Made by a program: the position numbers and the translations under genes
The notes under the pieces: generated by a model
Seen by the model: only the letters and a program-made list of their open reading frames with translations
The model's database searches: none
Told to the model about the DNA's origin: nothing
Part shown: piece by piece, positions 1 to 12,698 of the stretch
Numbering within the stretch: position 1 is the first letter of the stretch
Layout of the letters: every line of letters begins with the position of its first letter
Assembly (NCBI GenBank): GCA_030562195.1
Contig: CM060199.1
Coordinates: 22,526,338 to 22,590,337, forward strand
DNA: 64,000 nt
Direction of reading: 5' to 3'
DNA from: Nipponacmea schrenckii
Lineage: Eukaryota > Mollusca > Gastropoda > Lottiidae

Positions 1-479
1 AAAAGTAAAGCAATGCATATTTAAGCGATTTTCAAATTGCGAATTCGTTGTAATAATAAACGAGGGTTTTCAGCATCCTTCACAATTACATTGAATTGAC
101 CTCGACAGTTTGAATACACCTAAAGATGATTGATGGGACTTTCCTTTTTTCTGTTTCAGACCTTTTTTTTCTAAAACTAAACGGATTTACAGATTTATCA
201 ATTTAAAAAATATCTGAATATAGTTGTATTGGTGCTTCTCCACAATTGAAAAAGTGTGGTATGCGTACTTATCCAACCAATAGTTACTATCAAACACAAA
301 TAGGACACAGTGGAACGAATGTGTTTTAAGACATTTTATGCCTTTAAAGTTTGATCACTGTAAAGTCATCCCCATACTTTTATAAATTGTGTGAAGCTAA
401 CAATATTTCGAATAAAAAAAAATGAAACATGATACTAGATGTTTTATGCATTCGAATATGAAAGATTGATAAAGATTAC

Positions 480-582
480 CTTCGTAACATTTTTGTTTTA
501 CTCGACATTTATCTTTAATCCTGTATACTCCATACTTCTCCATTAGTTCATCAAATAATTGGACTGAATCTTCAAGACTCTC
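480..582 (-). CDS. Candidate internal exon of a gene running off the left edge
   Basis: On the minus strand an open 103-bp stretch is bounded by a good acceptor (ATTTATAG before GAG) and a donor (GAAG followed by GTAATC). Read from its first base it gives about 34 residues beginning ESLEDSVQLFDELMEKYGVY and ending in a basic, cysteine-containing part (KDKCRVKQKCYE). The residue use looks like coding sequence rather than noise. A short minus-strand segment at about 2259-2310, with an ATG followed closely by a GTAAGT donor, might be an upstream first exon, but joining the two directly gives a stop, so an exon would be missing. I do not recognise the family. Confidence 0.4.
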
Positions 583-1386
583 CTATAAATAATGTCAGTT
601 TTAAAAGTAGTAATGATTTCAGTGTGTCATTTCGATCAAGACCTTATATATATTAATATTTGATTCTAATATAGTCAAGGTACTATTAGAAATTTTGTCC
701 TCCATGTCCGTGCTCTACAGAGAAGCAAGATGGGGAAATACATAAAATTTCTTTCAAAAGACTAATTTTATTACTTCAACTAAGACCATACGTCAGTCCT
801 TATTGCCGCTTCGGATATATCAAGTCCGAATAATCAAGTTTTTTATGAATTTATCATTATATAATTATATCAATTCAATTATTATTATTATTTCTTATTT
901 TTTATTACATACTTACATCTTTCAGTACATACTTTTCTGCAGTATGTCGCAAATGCAATTCGTGTATAATACTAGTAATATCCATCTGTTAATATATTGG
1001 TTTCTTGTAAAAACTACAATATATCAATATGTTCAGTTCATTCAATACATGGAGTCTTTCAATGCATTAAATGCTATCTTAATGTCATGTTTTTTGTTAC
1101 ATTGTAATACTTCGTTTGAAATAAATATATTCTTTGGATAATCTTGATACATACCAAGTACAAAGCAAATATTAATGATTTGATTTATGAAACCAGGTTA
1201 TGCAATGTGAATATAACCGAAGGAAGTATTTAAAGTTTAATGTCAAGGAGATATTTTGTAGTCTAGGGCAAACCTTCTATAATATATTGATCCTTTCAAA
1301 AATATATATAATTCATCGCATTTAATTCACATGAAGCCATTTCCATGAAGTGCGGTTTATACACTTAAAATTACTTCTAGAAATTG
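583..1386. other. AT-rich stretch without recognised features
   Basis: About 800 bases of AT-rich sequence. The 112-codon plus-strand ORF at 803-1141 has the phenylalanine/isoleucine/tyrosine-rich composition expected from translating AT-rich DNA and no splice or family signal. I see nothing else supportable. Confidence 0.5.
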
Positions 1387-1570
1387 GTATCGAAAGTAAA
1401 ACAAGCTTGTTAAACGTATCATGACTAACCACTAGAAGTTTCCATATATAAGATTTTTACATATAAGTATATATATATATATATACACATACATATGTAA
1501 AAATCTTATACATGGAAACTTCTAGTGGTTAGTCATGATAAGTTTAACAAGCTTGTTTTGCTTTCGATAC
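1387..1570. repeat. Large imperfect palindrome (foldback element)
   Basis: The two arms, about 78 bp each (roughly 1387-1465 and 1494-1570), are near-perfect reverse complements with only a few mismatches. Left arm starts GTATCGAAAG and right arm ends CTTTCGATAC. The loop is a TA-dinucleotide run. This could be a foldback MITE or a source of a long hairpin RNA. I see no clear target-site duplication. Confidence 0.85.
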
Positions 1571-1577
1571 TTATTTT

Positions 1578-2085
1578 TATACGCCCACATATAATGTGGA
1601 CGTATATTGCGGTTGACCCTGTCCGTCCGGACGTCCGTCCGTCCACAATTGCTTGTGGCCACAATAGAGACCACAGTTTTCATCGGATTACAATGAAACT
1701 TGGTATGTGTCTGTCATCATAAAATCTCGGTTCCTTTCGAAAACCAGCTTTCTGACTTTTACGGTTGGTGAGTTATGCCCCCTTTCTTAGTGAGAATTCG
1801 TCAAATTCAGCTTGTTTATGCCCTCTTTTTTAGCGAAAATTCGTCAAATTCAGCTTGTGGGCGCGATACAGGCCACAATTTTTGTCCAATCTTTTCGAAA
1901 CTTGGTATGTGTCTCTATCATCATATAATCTCGGTTCCTTTCGAAAACCAGCTTTCTGACTTTTACGGTTGGTGAGTCGAATTTCATGAAATTTCGATCA
2001 TTGGTTCCTGGCTTTCTGACTTTTTTGCTGTTGGTGTTTTGCTCACCAATAAAAATTTGCTGCTGGTGGGCGTATAGCCTTTCGG
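1578..2085. mobile_element. MITE-like repeat with ATACGCCCAC terminus and internal direct repeats
   Basis: The element opens with TATACGCCCACATATAATG followed by a short inverted motif (GTGGACGTATA), then a CGGTTGACCCTGTCCGTCC-type run, and ends near GGTGGGCGTATAG. Inside it are two direct copies of an approximately 78-bp block (about 1693-1771 and 1899-1976) reading GAAACTTGGTATGTGTCT onward. The same terminal motif recurs near 21230, 25743, 36828 and 37437, so it belongs to a dispersed non-autonomous family. Short ORFs here are by-products. Confidence 0.75.
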
Positions 2086-2099
2086 GCGTCCGCTCGTTA

Positions 2100-3110
2100 G
2101 AATTAATTTAAAGTGTAAAAATATATATATTTTCTGATAAATATTAAATATTTTGTTGAAAAAAGTAACAAAATCCTTTCTTTTGATATTCTCTATCGTG
2201 GTAAATGTGTTTTAAAATTATTCTAAGCAAATATTAAAATAATTCATTAACATGTTAAATGAACTTACCTTTCCATAATGCTCAAATGATCGTATTTCTA
2301 CGACGGATTTCCTGAACCAAATGTTTAAATATTAAATATAATGTATCTAGTTCCTTCTACATATTCATTGTTCATGTCGACAAAACGAAAGACATTGTTA
2401 TTAATATGGCGATCGTCGTTTGACATTCGAGGTTACAAGCAGCAATATTTTAATATATAATTTTTCTATAACGTAATGGGTTTTACCACAAAACTATTAT
2501 CAGCTACATGTATGTATTGCGAATGTAGTTCGTTCTATTTTAAGAAACCCACTTCTCTCACCCTTTTTAGATTTTGAATTACTTTCGTTAAAAGGAATTA
2601 TTTTGGTCCAGATTTTTTTATTTGAAATTTAACGTCTAAAATATGTCAGATTTTATGCGATTATGATTATAATGGCGGAAGGGTAATTCTAAAAATAGTT
2701 TGTTGTGAGGAGTCATCACTTAGCAACTAATCTTTACCAATTTAACAGTCTACTTTCAATTTGATTGGCTGAAGCGAAGTTAGCCTTTCATGCAATATTT
2801 AAAGCACAATTTAAGATAGATGGTTGGATTGCATTATTGAAAATATAAAGCTTATAGCAATTTTATTTGATTTTTGCTTAATCCAGTTGATTCTCACATA
2901 TATATAATATTGGGATTATCTCTGCTTGCCAGGCTATACGTTTATGAGCGTAGTATAACTAAAAAATATAATGCATCAATGAGTTGTTTAATATCTGTAC
3001 TGGAGGAAACAGTAGGATTTCCTAGTAATAAAAGACAAAAAAAAATATTAAGAGTTAAACATAGGTTTAATATTTTAATTCTTAGTATGGGTAGGTTGAT
3101 GATAGAGATA
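2100..3110. other. Intergenic, nothing recognised
   Basis: AT-rich sequence with a 79-codon plus-strand ORF (2874-3113) that lacks recognisable family features. A possible minus-strand first exon near 2259-2310 is noted with the exon at 480-582. Confidence 0.4.
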
Positions 3111-3114
3111 TAAA

Positions 3115-3375
3115 CTTTCATTTATACATAAAGTCGGTTTCTCCTTACATTCAGCACAAAAATAAGGAATATTTCATCTGACTTTTTTCTGAGTACATAC
3201 GCGACATGGTTAGGTGGGTCTTTGCTTCTCCTGGTATTGGTGGCATTGGTGCAAGATACTGAAACTCATTGGGCCCTATTACACCTTCTGACTTTGCCCT
3301 GATATTCAATTCTCCCGATATTGTAGGACTTAAAAGGTATAAGCCAATTGGCTCTGGGAATTCTAAGAAATTCAT
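3115..3375 (-). pseudogene. Possible relic of a piggyBac-type transposase C-terminus
   Basis: The minus frame from 3375 gives 74 residues with a proline-rich stretch (PMPPIPGEAKTHLTMSRMYS) and then, after a one-base frame change near 3156, a cysteine motif CAECKEKPTLC. The order proline-rich linker, basic stretch, then CxxC and a KPxLC motif resembles the cysteine-rich C-terminus of piggyBac transposases (family knowledge from memory). The first cysteine pair expected of that domain is missing and the frame is broken, so this would be a dead fragment. It could also be a chance resemblance. Confidence 0.3.
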
Positions 3376-3379
3376 TGTT

Positions 3380-4620
3380 ACAAAGACAAGAAACGCGTAG
3401 ATCGTACTTACTTATTCATGAAACAGAAAAGTTTCAGAATCTAGCTGTGCATGGAATACACTAAATGTGTTTTTGCGACTGAAATAAATCATAATGATCG
3501 CAAATTAACAGCCTTAACGTTTTGCTTCTCTTAAGATTAAAATATTTATACTTGGCCAAACCCAATCGACATCGCCATAAAATTTATCATAATTTATCTC
3601 CAAATTACCTTTCTAACCTGACAAAAAATAAATGAAAAGTATACAATTTTAGGATTGAATAATTTTATATATTTTTCATACCGTATGGAATTAGAGAATG
3701 AAATAACCTTATAACTTACAAAATCTACCTTCCACAAATTCTTTAAAGCAGCTCTCAATTAATGGATATGTAATGGATATACCAACTTGTATACCGATTT
3801 TATTATTTAGTCAGGGGAACTGGTAAGCCAAACTGATGGAATACATACTCTTATTGACCATTTTGAAACAATATTCTTAATTATTTTCTAAGAGGTAGCA
3901 TTATTTTAACATATATTTTTCTGTATATATTTTCTGTATAACTGTCAAAATACCAAAAACTGATGTCATACCGTACGCCTTTACTTTTGTCTTAATTAAC
4001 AGTCAAACCAGACAGGCTTCTGATTACTCTCGAAATATTGATAAGAAAACTTAAATGGTGCGCTTTCAGTTGGAAAGTATCGAGAGTAAGGGAGAGAGGT
4101 ATAGGTTTTTTTGTTGATATTGTAATAATTAAAACCCAGATCTTTGAACTGACCAGTAGCTAGTTTTATATACTGTGTGGGGTGGAGATCGAATGCACTG
4201 TACGGTCAATGGTTTATAAAATTAGCCAAATAATCGAACACCGCCTTCCTATACCCCTTCTGAGATCAGTTCACATCGAGATCTAGTGACATCCAGTCAA
4301 GCTTAACTGAATAAAAAACATCGTATTAAATAACTTAAATGGGCCTCTGATTTCCATCGAAATGGTCCCCAACATATACCATTCATTGATACATCACCCA
4401 GTACCATATCAAACAAACAAAGCTAGTATACATGTACACATTCAACATAGTATGACAATAAATCTAAATAAAAATAGACTGAATAAACCAGCCTATACTC
4501 TATGTCTGGTCATAAGTATGTTGTCTTGTTTATCATAGGTTAGATATATAGTTATATATAGTATCCACTTTATACTTGACTGCAAGTAATATTCTTAAAA
4601 TAGAAACTGACTCACACGCT
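3380..4620. other. Intergenic, nothing recognised
   Basis: About 1.2 kb of AT-rich sequence without ORFs of note or obvious repeats. Confidence 0.5.
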
Positions 4621-4623
4621 AAC

Positions 4624-4812
4624 CAGTCTATCGCCTTATTTGGTCATGCCTTGTATGAATCATCAGGCCATACAAGGCAAGATCATGTCTTGTTTGTGAC
4701 GTCAATCGCTAGATAGCTATTATCTCACGAGATAAGAATGCGTATTTAGTTATAAATACTGACCTGTCTAGCTAGACAGGCATAACAAGACAAGTATCGA
4801 TAGACTGATATT
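4624..4812. mobile_element. Small MITE with AGTCTATCG inverted ends and internal hairpins
   Basis: The left end reads CCAGTCTATCG and the right end CGATAGACTGATA, which are inverted. Inside are a stem-loop built from CCTTGTATG and CATACAAGG, and a perfect palindrome CCTGTCTAGCTAGACAGG (about 4763-4780). Length about 190 bp and the absence of an ORF fit a non-autonomous DNA element. Confidence 0.55.
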
Positions 4813-4982
4813 AAAGCTCACTCTACAAGTAAGTTGCTATTTACTGATTTGATTTAATAGGGTTTTTTTTTTATTTTACTGTTGCTTCTATATAAATTGA
4901 GCTGGTCATTGATAATGTTCACTTGGCATAGGCTAACTGTTTTTGGATATCATTTAATTTATCTTGAAGTTAGTTAAATGTG

Positions 4983-5220
4983 ATCAAATGAACGGAGTTT
5001 TACGTCCCACTCATCTGCACGGGCAAATGAAGGCAAAATTTTGCCTATAGTCGGCTCACGGTTTTGTACAGTCGACCAATGGCCTGGCCTGTATAACACG
5101 GGCCTCGGTTTAATGACCATCCAAAAGACCAGAATCTCTTTCCCCATAAATGACAAACCAGGTTTAAAAATCAGAAAGTACCCGGTACCCAGGTTGAGCC
5201 TATACCGCGGCGCTCGATAG
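4983..5220 (+). mobile_element. SINE-like dispersed repeat, copy 1
   Basis: The segment starting at about 4988 (ACGGAGTTTTACGTCCCACT, then CTGCAC and AAATGAAGGCAA) recurs at about 30630 on the plus strand, at about 38040-38095 on the minus strand, and partly at about 14690. The copies diverge by substitutions and small indels, as in an old SINE family. The 30.6 kb copy carries a tRNA B-box-like stretch in reverse. This copy lies just upstream of the twin actin-like gene. Confidence 0.55.
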
Positions 5221-5361
5221 TAAGGTCGAGGTGAATTAGTTAAATCGAAGTATTAGTGCGGATCTCTTTGCAACATATTGGGGCCTTTATCTTCCAGAGA
5301 GTGGCCCAGTTTAAAATTCAAGACAATGCAATGAATGATAAATATTTTTCAGATCAATAAA

Positions 5362-8300
5362 ATGGCAGTTATTATTGATATTTTACCATCAAGCTATCTT
5401 GTTGGACTTGCTGGTGACAAAGTTCCCCAAAAAGTTATAAAGGTTTGTCTTATATTTAAAGATATTTTATTCAGTCTCAGATCGCTGGATTTCCGTTTTC
5501 AGTCTATCCTGTAACACTGTAATACTATAATATCAAGCAAGTTTAATTTTGTTAGTAGGCGTATATATACTTGGTCTCTCTGTCTTTTTATTTAAAGGAC
5601 GTAAGAACGTTATGTGACCTAATAATCAAGCGTTATAAATTTGGAAGTTTTGACAATACCTAAGCATGAATCAGTGTGTCGACTAGAATCGTAGAGCTCT
5701 GAATTACAATCACGTTTAACATCACCAATAATTGTAACTCAAGTAAATATGTTAATTTTTCAGGAAGAAAATGAAACGTATATTGGTGCTTTTAAGAGAA
5801 TATTTTTCTTTATTCTTAAAGTAGATATTAAGGGCAAATCGGTCCTTCTCTGCAATTCATTAGATACTCCCGAGGAAGACACAGAACAGTTAAAACAGGT
5901 ATTCAGTTTTGAAACAAATAACATGGATCTGTGAAATTGATTGTTAAACGATTCTCATTCAGCTGGGCTGGGGCACGTGGAAGTAAAAAGATCCAGTTGG
6001 AAAATTCATAATTGCAATATCTTGGGAATGAATATTCATGGAATTAAAATTTGCTTTTAATTTCCAGATGCTGTTCGAGGACTTTGACGTGGGGTCACTT
6101 TATGTGGCCAATCAGTCCGTCCTGTCTTTATTTGCCACGGGACATCAGGAAGGATTAGTTGTTCGATCTTCAGAAACTCAAACAATTATTGCCCCAGTTG
6201 TCGATGGTAGGAATATTTTTTCCAATTACCGTTAAACACATTGCAACGTATATCGTACCAAACCCCACAGAGCTAAACATCTCAGGAGACTCTGTGATAC
6301 TAAAAAAAATAGAATGAGTTTTATTCGAAACGATATACCAACTTTTCATGGTCTCATTATTGTGTAAAAGAATATGTGTTTTTATGGTGAATTGGTGCCA
6401 TGACATCTAAAAAAGTCCAAAAAAACAGTTGAAAACTTTTGTATATAGCGAGAAATTAAGAGGTCCGTTTTAACACTATTTTTATGTGTTTTTTTTTTGT
6501 AGCAGAGATGGAATTTTAACTTTCGGTTTGTTGTTACAGGTTATGTTGTAAAGAGTGATGTTGTGATTCTCAATATGGGTAATCAGGATTTACTGAAATC
6601 GCTTAAAGGTTTGTAAACAATCTGATGATACCATGGTACAGGTATTTCTCCATATGCTAGCCTATATGCATGCCAAAAAAAAAAAATATTTTTACATTTT
6701 CTTCTAATATATGGCAGCTATATTTGGTGTGACAATCTGACCCTCTTGCTATGTCTGTTACAACTATTTTTGAAAGCACACAATAATAGGTCTTCGAAGA
6801 TATTAACGATTTTCTCACCTTATTAACACTTCTTTCAAATAAGATTCAAATAGAGAATGATAATGTTATTATTTTCTGCTAAATTTTTTGTTTTATCTAG
6901 ATACAAAAGGAATTCACCACCATATCCATGACGTTGTGGAGAAGAGTTCTAAGAAGAGTTTACTATATAAAACTATTGTTTTAGCTGGTGGTCCTTATGA
7001 TCCAGGTATTTGACTTCAAACTTTTCATAATAGTAATATTCCCGTTTTAGATAGTTCATGTTTTTTAAATCCAAATGTGGAATTTTACACCCGAATTCCT
7101 GAACTCTCCGAATGATCCAACGTAAAATGTTTTAATCCCGAGATTGAGAAAGACCTATGGCGGGAACTAAGTTTCGATTTTTAATCTTTTCTGGCCCATT
7201 TCTGAAAATTCGGATGGGAATTCGGAATATTACACTCATCGAATTTTACCGTATTTTCTGCCAACTCAGCTGATGACAAGCTTACCCTAATGAGGTATTT
7301 TGTAATCTGTCAATTTTTTTTTTAAGACAATTATAATTTGCATCATTCCGTATTCTATGACATAAACGTGTGGACAGAGATAACCTAAAAGAACGTCGCG
7401 AAATAGTTCAGATTTTACGGAAAGAGGGGTTATATTAATGGAATGCGAACATTTATTGCAAGTTATTGCGTTCTAACGACTTTAAGATGTTTTGAGTAAA
7501 CTATCCATCGCTGCAGCAAGACTCCTTTTCTGTTTTTCATAATATTTCATGTGGTAATCTCTCAAAACTTCTTCATTAAAACGCCTTAAAATCAGGATTA
7601 AGATGTTAATGAGGAATCGCTATATTTAACTGGTTTGTTAATTTTAATTCTTCATCTTTCAGATTTGAAAGAGAAACTGCAAAGTGCACTGGCTAAGTTA
7701 GCTAACTGTACTGTAAAGGTTATTGACTATGCTCAACCTGAAAACCAAGCCTTCATCGGTGGATCTTTGCTGGCTTCCTTGCCAGAATTCAAAGATTTAC
7801 TCATTCAGCAATCCGATTATGAATCAAAAGTGGTTGCACCAAGGCTAGACAATAAATCTAAGCCTGTAGTAATAGATATGGCATCAAGAAATGTACATGT
7901 TGGTTATGCTGGTGATAGGAAACCATTACATTCATTTCAGGTAAAAAATTTGAAATTTTAAAAATACAATAATTTGCAGTTGTTTCACATATTTGTTATA
8001 AAATACTATCTTGATTAATGGAATGTTAAGGTCAGCTTGGAACAAGATCGTTTACTTAAATTAAATAGTGGAACTTTATTGAGTTGCTATCGAAGGCGAT
8101 GGAGGTAAAACAGGACTCCTGGAAAATTGAACATAAACCTTATTTTAAATCATTTGATTTTGTAGACTGGAAATTATGAAAACATACTTCGAAATATATT
8201 CAATGATGAGCTGAAGGTTGAAGCAGGAAAAACACAAGTCTTGGTTTCTGTATCTGTGGCTACACCAGAAAAAGAAAAGGAAGAGATCGTAAAAGTACAA

Positions 8301-10318
8301 TCAATTATAGTATATAACATCAGATCTGGAATGTTTCGTTCATGTTTTATACAGGTCGTTATCCATGATCTGACGATATTCAAATTTAAAACGTATTCTT
8401 TGGATTTTAGTCTCAGCATCAGAATGAGCAATGCCAAATACTGGTTGTTTAACCATACCACAGATTGTCTATCATGCAGTAAATTGAATATTAAATAAAA
8501 TGCACTCCAATTCCTTCAGATCAGCTGGACAGTTAATTCACCCACAATAAAGAAATATTTCACGACACGAAGCTTCTAGATTTTGATCAAATTAGACACA
8601 AATTACGTCTACAGGGAAGGGAAATAGTATGTAGTAATTATGAGTCACGCATATTTATATTAATAATGCGATTAATGGATGCAATTGCATAGTAACTTTC
8701 CTTGAACATATTCGATTTATATAAGGGAAGTTCTATATAATAACATATTACACTTGGTACTATTGTAATTTGTAGATACTGTTTGAGAAATTGGGGGTAT
8801 CTAGTTTATACATAGCAAACCAATCAGTATTGTCTTTATTCGCCACTGGGCATAAAGAAGGTTTGCTGATTGACTCAACTGAATCTCGAACCTGCATAGC
8901 ACCCATAATCGATGGTAAGTTGAAACATCCAAAATAATCGTAATAATGTACGAAAACACAATTTTGAATAGAAAAAAATGAATGGTGATTATCTAATGAC
9001 GAGTCGCTGATGGCATGTAGTTATTAGTTTCAATTAAATTAATTTTAATAGGGAGATTTAACTTAGATTATAAAGAGTGTGACACTGAGCCAATGAAAAC
9101 TTATAGCTGTATTTGAAAAGGGGTACATTCAACAAACCTAGCTGAAAAGTGATATTACGGACTCCGATGTAAGGGAGATAAAGAAAAAGTATATATGTTT
9201 ACACTAACTTGAAATCCTATTATCGCAGGTTTTGTGGTTAAAAGTGATGTACAGGTGACAAATGTTGGTCGTGATGGTTTATTGAATTCATTAAACGGTA
9301 AGTTATTTGGTTTTAATTCTTTACATTGCCAGTGCCTAAAGCTTCTTTAAATTAGTTTTCCAAGTCAAAATCGGCATATAAAGTTCGGTGGAACTATCTT
9401 GAGGATCCGTGTAGTCGACCAAAATTCTCCTGTTTGTGTTTTATTGAGACTCGTTTTTACACACTTAACATTTTTGATATAGCAATCATAAGGCTCCAAC
9501 TCCATAATGTACATAATTAATTATACATTAAGACATAATCAAAGCCAATGACTATGGGCAAATACCTTTTCTGGCGTCATTCTTGCTATTTTAAGATTAG
9601 TAAAGCATTCGTGAGCGGTAGCTTTAACTAAATTAAATGAAGCGATTTTATTCACGCCAAAGGATACATACTAGTGCAACTACTGACAAAAGGAGTCTGG
9701 GCCTAAAGCAAAGGTCTTTCCATAACAACTAGTCATTTTATAATGGCATCTCAATTTAAACTTTTCATATTTTAGATGCTGATGGTATTCATCAACGGGT
9801 GAACAATGTAATACAGACAAGTTCAAGGCGAGAAATGTTATACAAAACCATCATATTAGCTAGTGGTGCGGTTGGATGTGGTATGTAATAATCGTTACAT
9901 CCTACGTTTGCAATTGAACTAACAAAGTCGTGTCTAGTGTAAAACAACGGATATTAACTACTTTGAAGTCAATATCACACTGGGATTTTTCCAAATTCAT
10001 TGCCACTTTCAAACTCGAAAGTATTCTGTTGAAAATACTAGTGTTGTCTTGACCTTTATCGAGATCAAAATCCGAGAATTCAACTAGAGCAGCCGCCTTG
10101 ACAATTGTCTATTTTCAGGATTTGGCGAGAAGCTTCAAAAGGAAATGACTAAATTTCACAGTAACGTAGAAGTTTTAGATGCCTTTGCACAACCCGAATA
10201 TCAGGCATGGATTGGTGGATCTATCTTGGCATCATTACCAGACTTTCAGAATATGTTAGTTTCCAAAGCAAACTACACGGAAGAGGGTATTAGAGTTGTT
10301 CATGAAAAATGTAAATAA
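5362..10318 (+). CDS. Tandem (twin) reduced actin-like protein, 11 exons, 482 aa
   Basis: Exons: 5362-5442, 5764-5898, 6068-6206, 6540-6608, 6901-7005, 7663-7940, 8166-8294, 8776-8914, 9229-9297, 9776-9880, 10119-10318. All junctions have GT/AG and the frame stays open. Each half (about residues 1-240 and 243-482) follows the actin order: VVID-type first strand with a GLAGD/GYAGD turn, NQSVLSLFATGH (matching the actin stretch around Gln137), a YVVKSDV or FVVKSDV strand, LYKTIVLAGG or LYKTIILASG, then FIGGSLLASLPEF or WIGGSILASLPDF. One exon (7663-7940) holds the end of actin 1 and the start of actin 2, so this is one fused protein. Each half is about 240 residues against 375 in actin: the stretches equivalent to subdomains 2 and 4 are almost absent. 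The glycine-rich phosphate loops are degraded, so ATP binding is doubtful. Role unknown. ATG 5362 is chosen because it opens the first actin strand. Confidence 0.85.
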
Positions 10319-12698
10319 AACTTTGTCTTTATTAATGTATACTACACAGAATACAAGTAAATCTATAAAATAGAATGTTTGTGATATATGATATATATAG
10401 ACGATTTTGTGAATTGAAATTCGATATATTTTATGTTTATTTATTTGTCTGTTTAAATAAGTTTGGTTAACTGTGCAATTATAGGATCCAAAAGATAATA
10501 TAACTGAAATTTCTTGTTAAAAGGAAATTTTTATTTCTTTCAATTAGAACTTAGTGATTCAAAACAAAAATGTTCAAATGTGTATTTTGTCTGCTTTTTG
10601 TTTGTGATGTATGCAGTCCAGAATATAGTCTTTATAATGCATATTCACAATTTGAAATTCTATATTGTAACACATTTGTTCTTATAAATTGTTTTTCAAA
10701 ATTGTATTACTTTCTTGTTTTCGTCCAATTACGAAAACATTTCGAAACTCGTGGGTCTTTTTTAATGAACTTTACTACAGATATTTGCTCATGAGAAATG
10801 GATTTTGATGGATTGGGAAAACCAATGTAAATAAAGCAATCCGCAATACTTTTACATACGTGTCTCCAGAAGTGAAGAGCTGAAGTTCGAAATGAATGCC
10901 TAAATGTTTAAAAACATTGCTCGGTCGCCAGAAAAACGCATAGAAACTATGAAAATATTTAGATTATCACGCATAATAAACCCAATATTTCATGTTGAAA
11001 TTAAAACATCTCTGTTCTTGTACCATTGTCCTTTCCCCATACGTATACCAATATATATAAGAAAGACGAGAAAAATTCAGATCGTAGTAGTAACAATTAA
11101 AATGTTTTTCATTACACACCAAAATAAGGAAAATTAATTAAATTGCTGTCCACTCAGGCCTATGTCTGTCAGTAAATCAAAGTATACAATATCAGCATCA
11201 AAGTAGTATTAAGGGTCTTTAATTTATGATGGTTCACATAAAAATGACATGATTCACTTTTTATTATCTTAAATTAACTTTTAAACTAGGTGATAATTCT
11301 TTTAATTTTAGAATAAAAAATTCTTAACATTTCAGGTTCAGCTGAAATTTAAAGTTGTTTATTCAAATTTACAGGAAGTATCACCTTGGAAAAATAAAAG
11401 TTTTTAATTCAAAATAAGATGTGAATTATGTCATACCTGAACTATATAAAATATATTTAAAATTACTTAACGTTTATAATTCCATTAGATAACTCTCGCA
11501 TGAAAAGTATCAAATCTTACATAATTTGGAAGACCATATTCCTTTTCCCTAAATATTTTCAGGAAAATTCGTTTAGGAAAAATGGGTTATTAGTGTTGCA
11601 GATAACAGATAACTTTCACGGAAATAAAATTTGAATGTCTAAATTATGTAAATGTTTTATATATAATAAGATTAGTTTGATTATTGTCAAAAATCTATAT
11701 TTTGATTGAATCTGTATTAAAACATAATTATATAATTATCAGATTATATTGAATGTATATCTGATTATCCCACCAAGTGTCAAAATTAATCATAAAGTTA
11801 TTTATTTATTTGATCAAGTGTAAATCTTAATGTTGTGAAATGTTCTGTATATATTTATATTTTAATGGGCATGGGCATTCAAGGTATTCAAAAGTCTGTT
11901 GTGCGTTGAATCCTTACACTGATTTATACCTATTCCTATTCATACAGATCCAAAAATATTATTTTTTCTTATTTAAAATGTCTTTCACTAAGGTGAAAGC
12001 CTGTTTTTAATACTATAATTGATTTAAACCTTGATTCCATTTAAACTAATTATGTATGAATTTGGGAATCGCACTACCTTGAGAAGAAATTAAACCAAAT
12101 TCCACAAATTTGTAGCCTACAGTGAATTAAGTAATAAATTTATATCATTACTTTAAGGATTGATATGGTTGTTTTCATTTACAAACAGTCCGAATATCAT
12201 ATGCTATGAACATGAAATTCCATATTCGTCAAAGTAATGACAGTAACATGACAAAGAATTTACTTCAAATTCTACTAGTACATTTCAATAATAAATAATT
12301 ATACATTCTAAGGAGAAAATTATTCGCTACAAAAGTTTAAAAAACTTAAAACGTCGATGTCCGTTTACTTCAGATCATAGACATATTTCAGGAAACGGGC
12401 TCCGACACAGTGTGCAGTAAATAAAGGAATTACTCGGGTTCGGACGGGGAGTCTACTCCGAATCCATAACCTGTCTTTACTGACAGTTGACTATTCACTA
12501 CCATTTTAGTTTTAAAACGGTCTAATCAACGTGAACAACGTTATTGTCCTCATTTTGTAAAGTAATAGTAAGAATATTTCGGATTAATATGGAATATACT
12601 AATATAGATATGAGATTAATCAGATTATAGAATAATATCTGTAATCCTCAACGACCAGTGTAAACGTTGACCATTGTCTAAATACCAAACAACTATCA
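10319..12698. other. Intergenic, 3' of the twin actin-like gene
   Basis: An AATAAA overlaps the stop codon (10315-10320) and another lies near 10829; either could serve the twin actin-like mRNA. The rest is AT-rich, with two short ORFs (10570-10794, 10904-11137) that have no supporting features. Confidence 0.4.

Noticed and set aside
803..1141. 112-codon plus-strand ORF
   Set aside because: Phe/Ile/Tyr/Leu-rich translation of AT-rich DNA, no family motif and no splice context.
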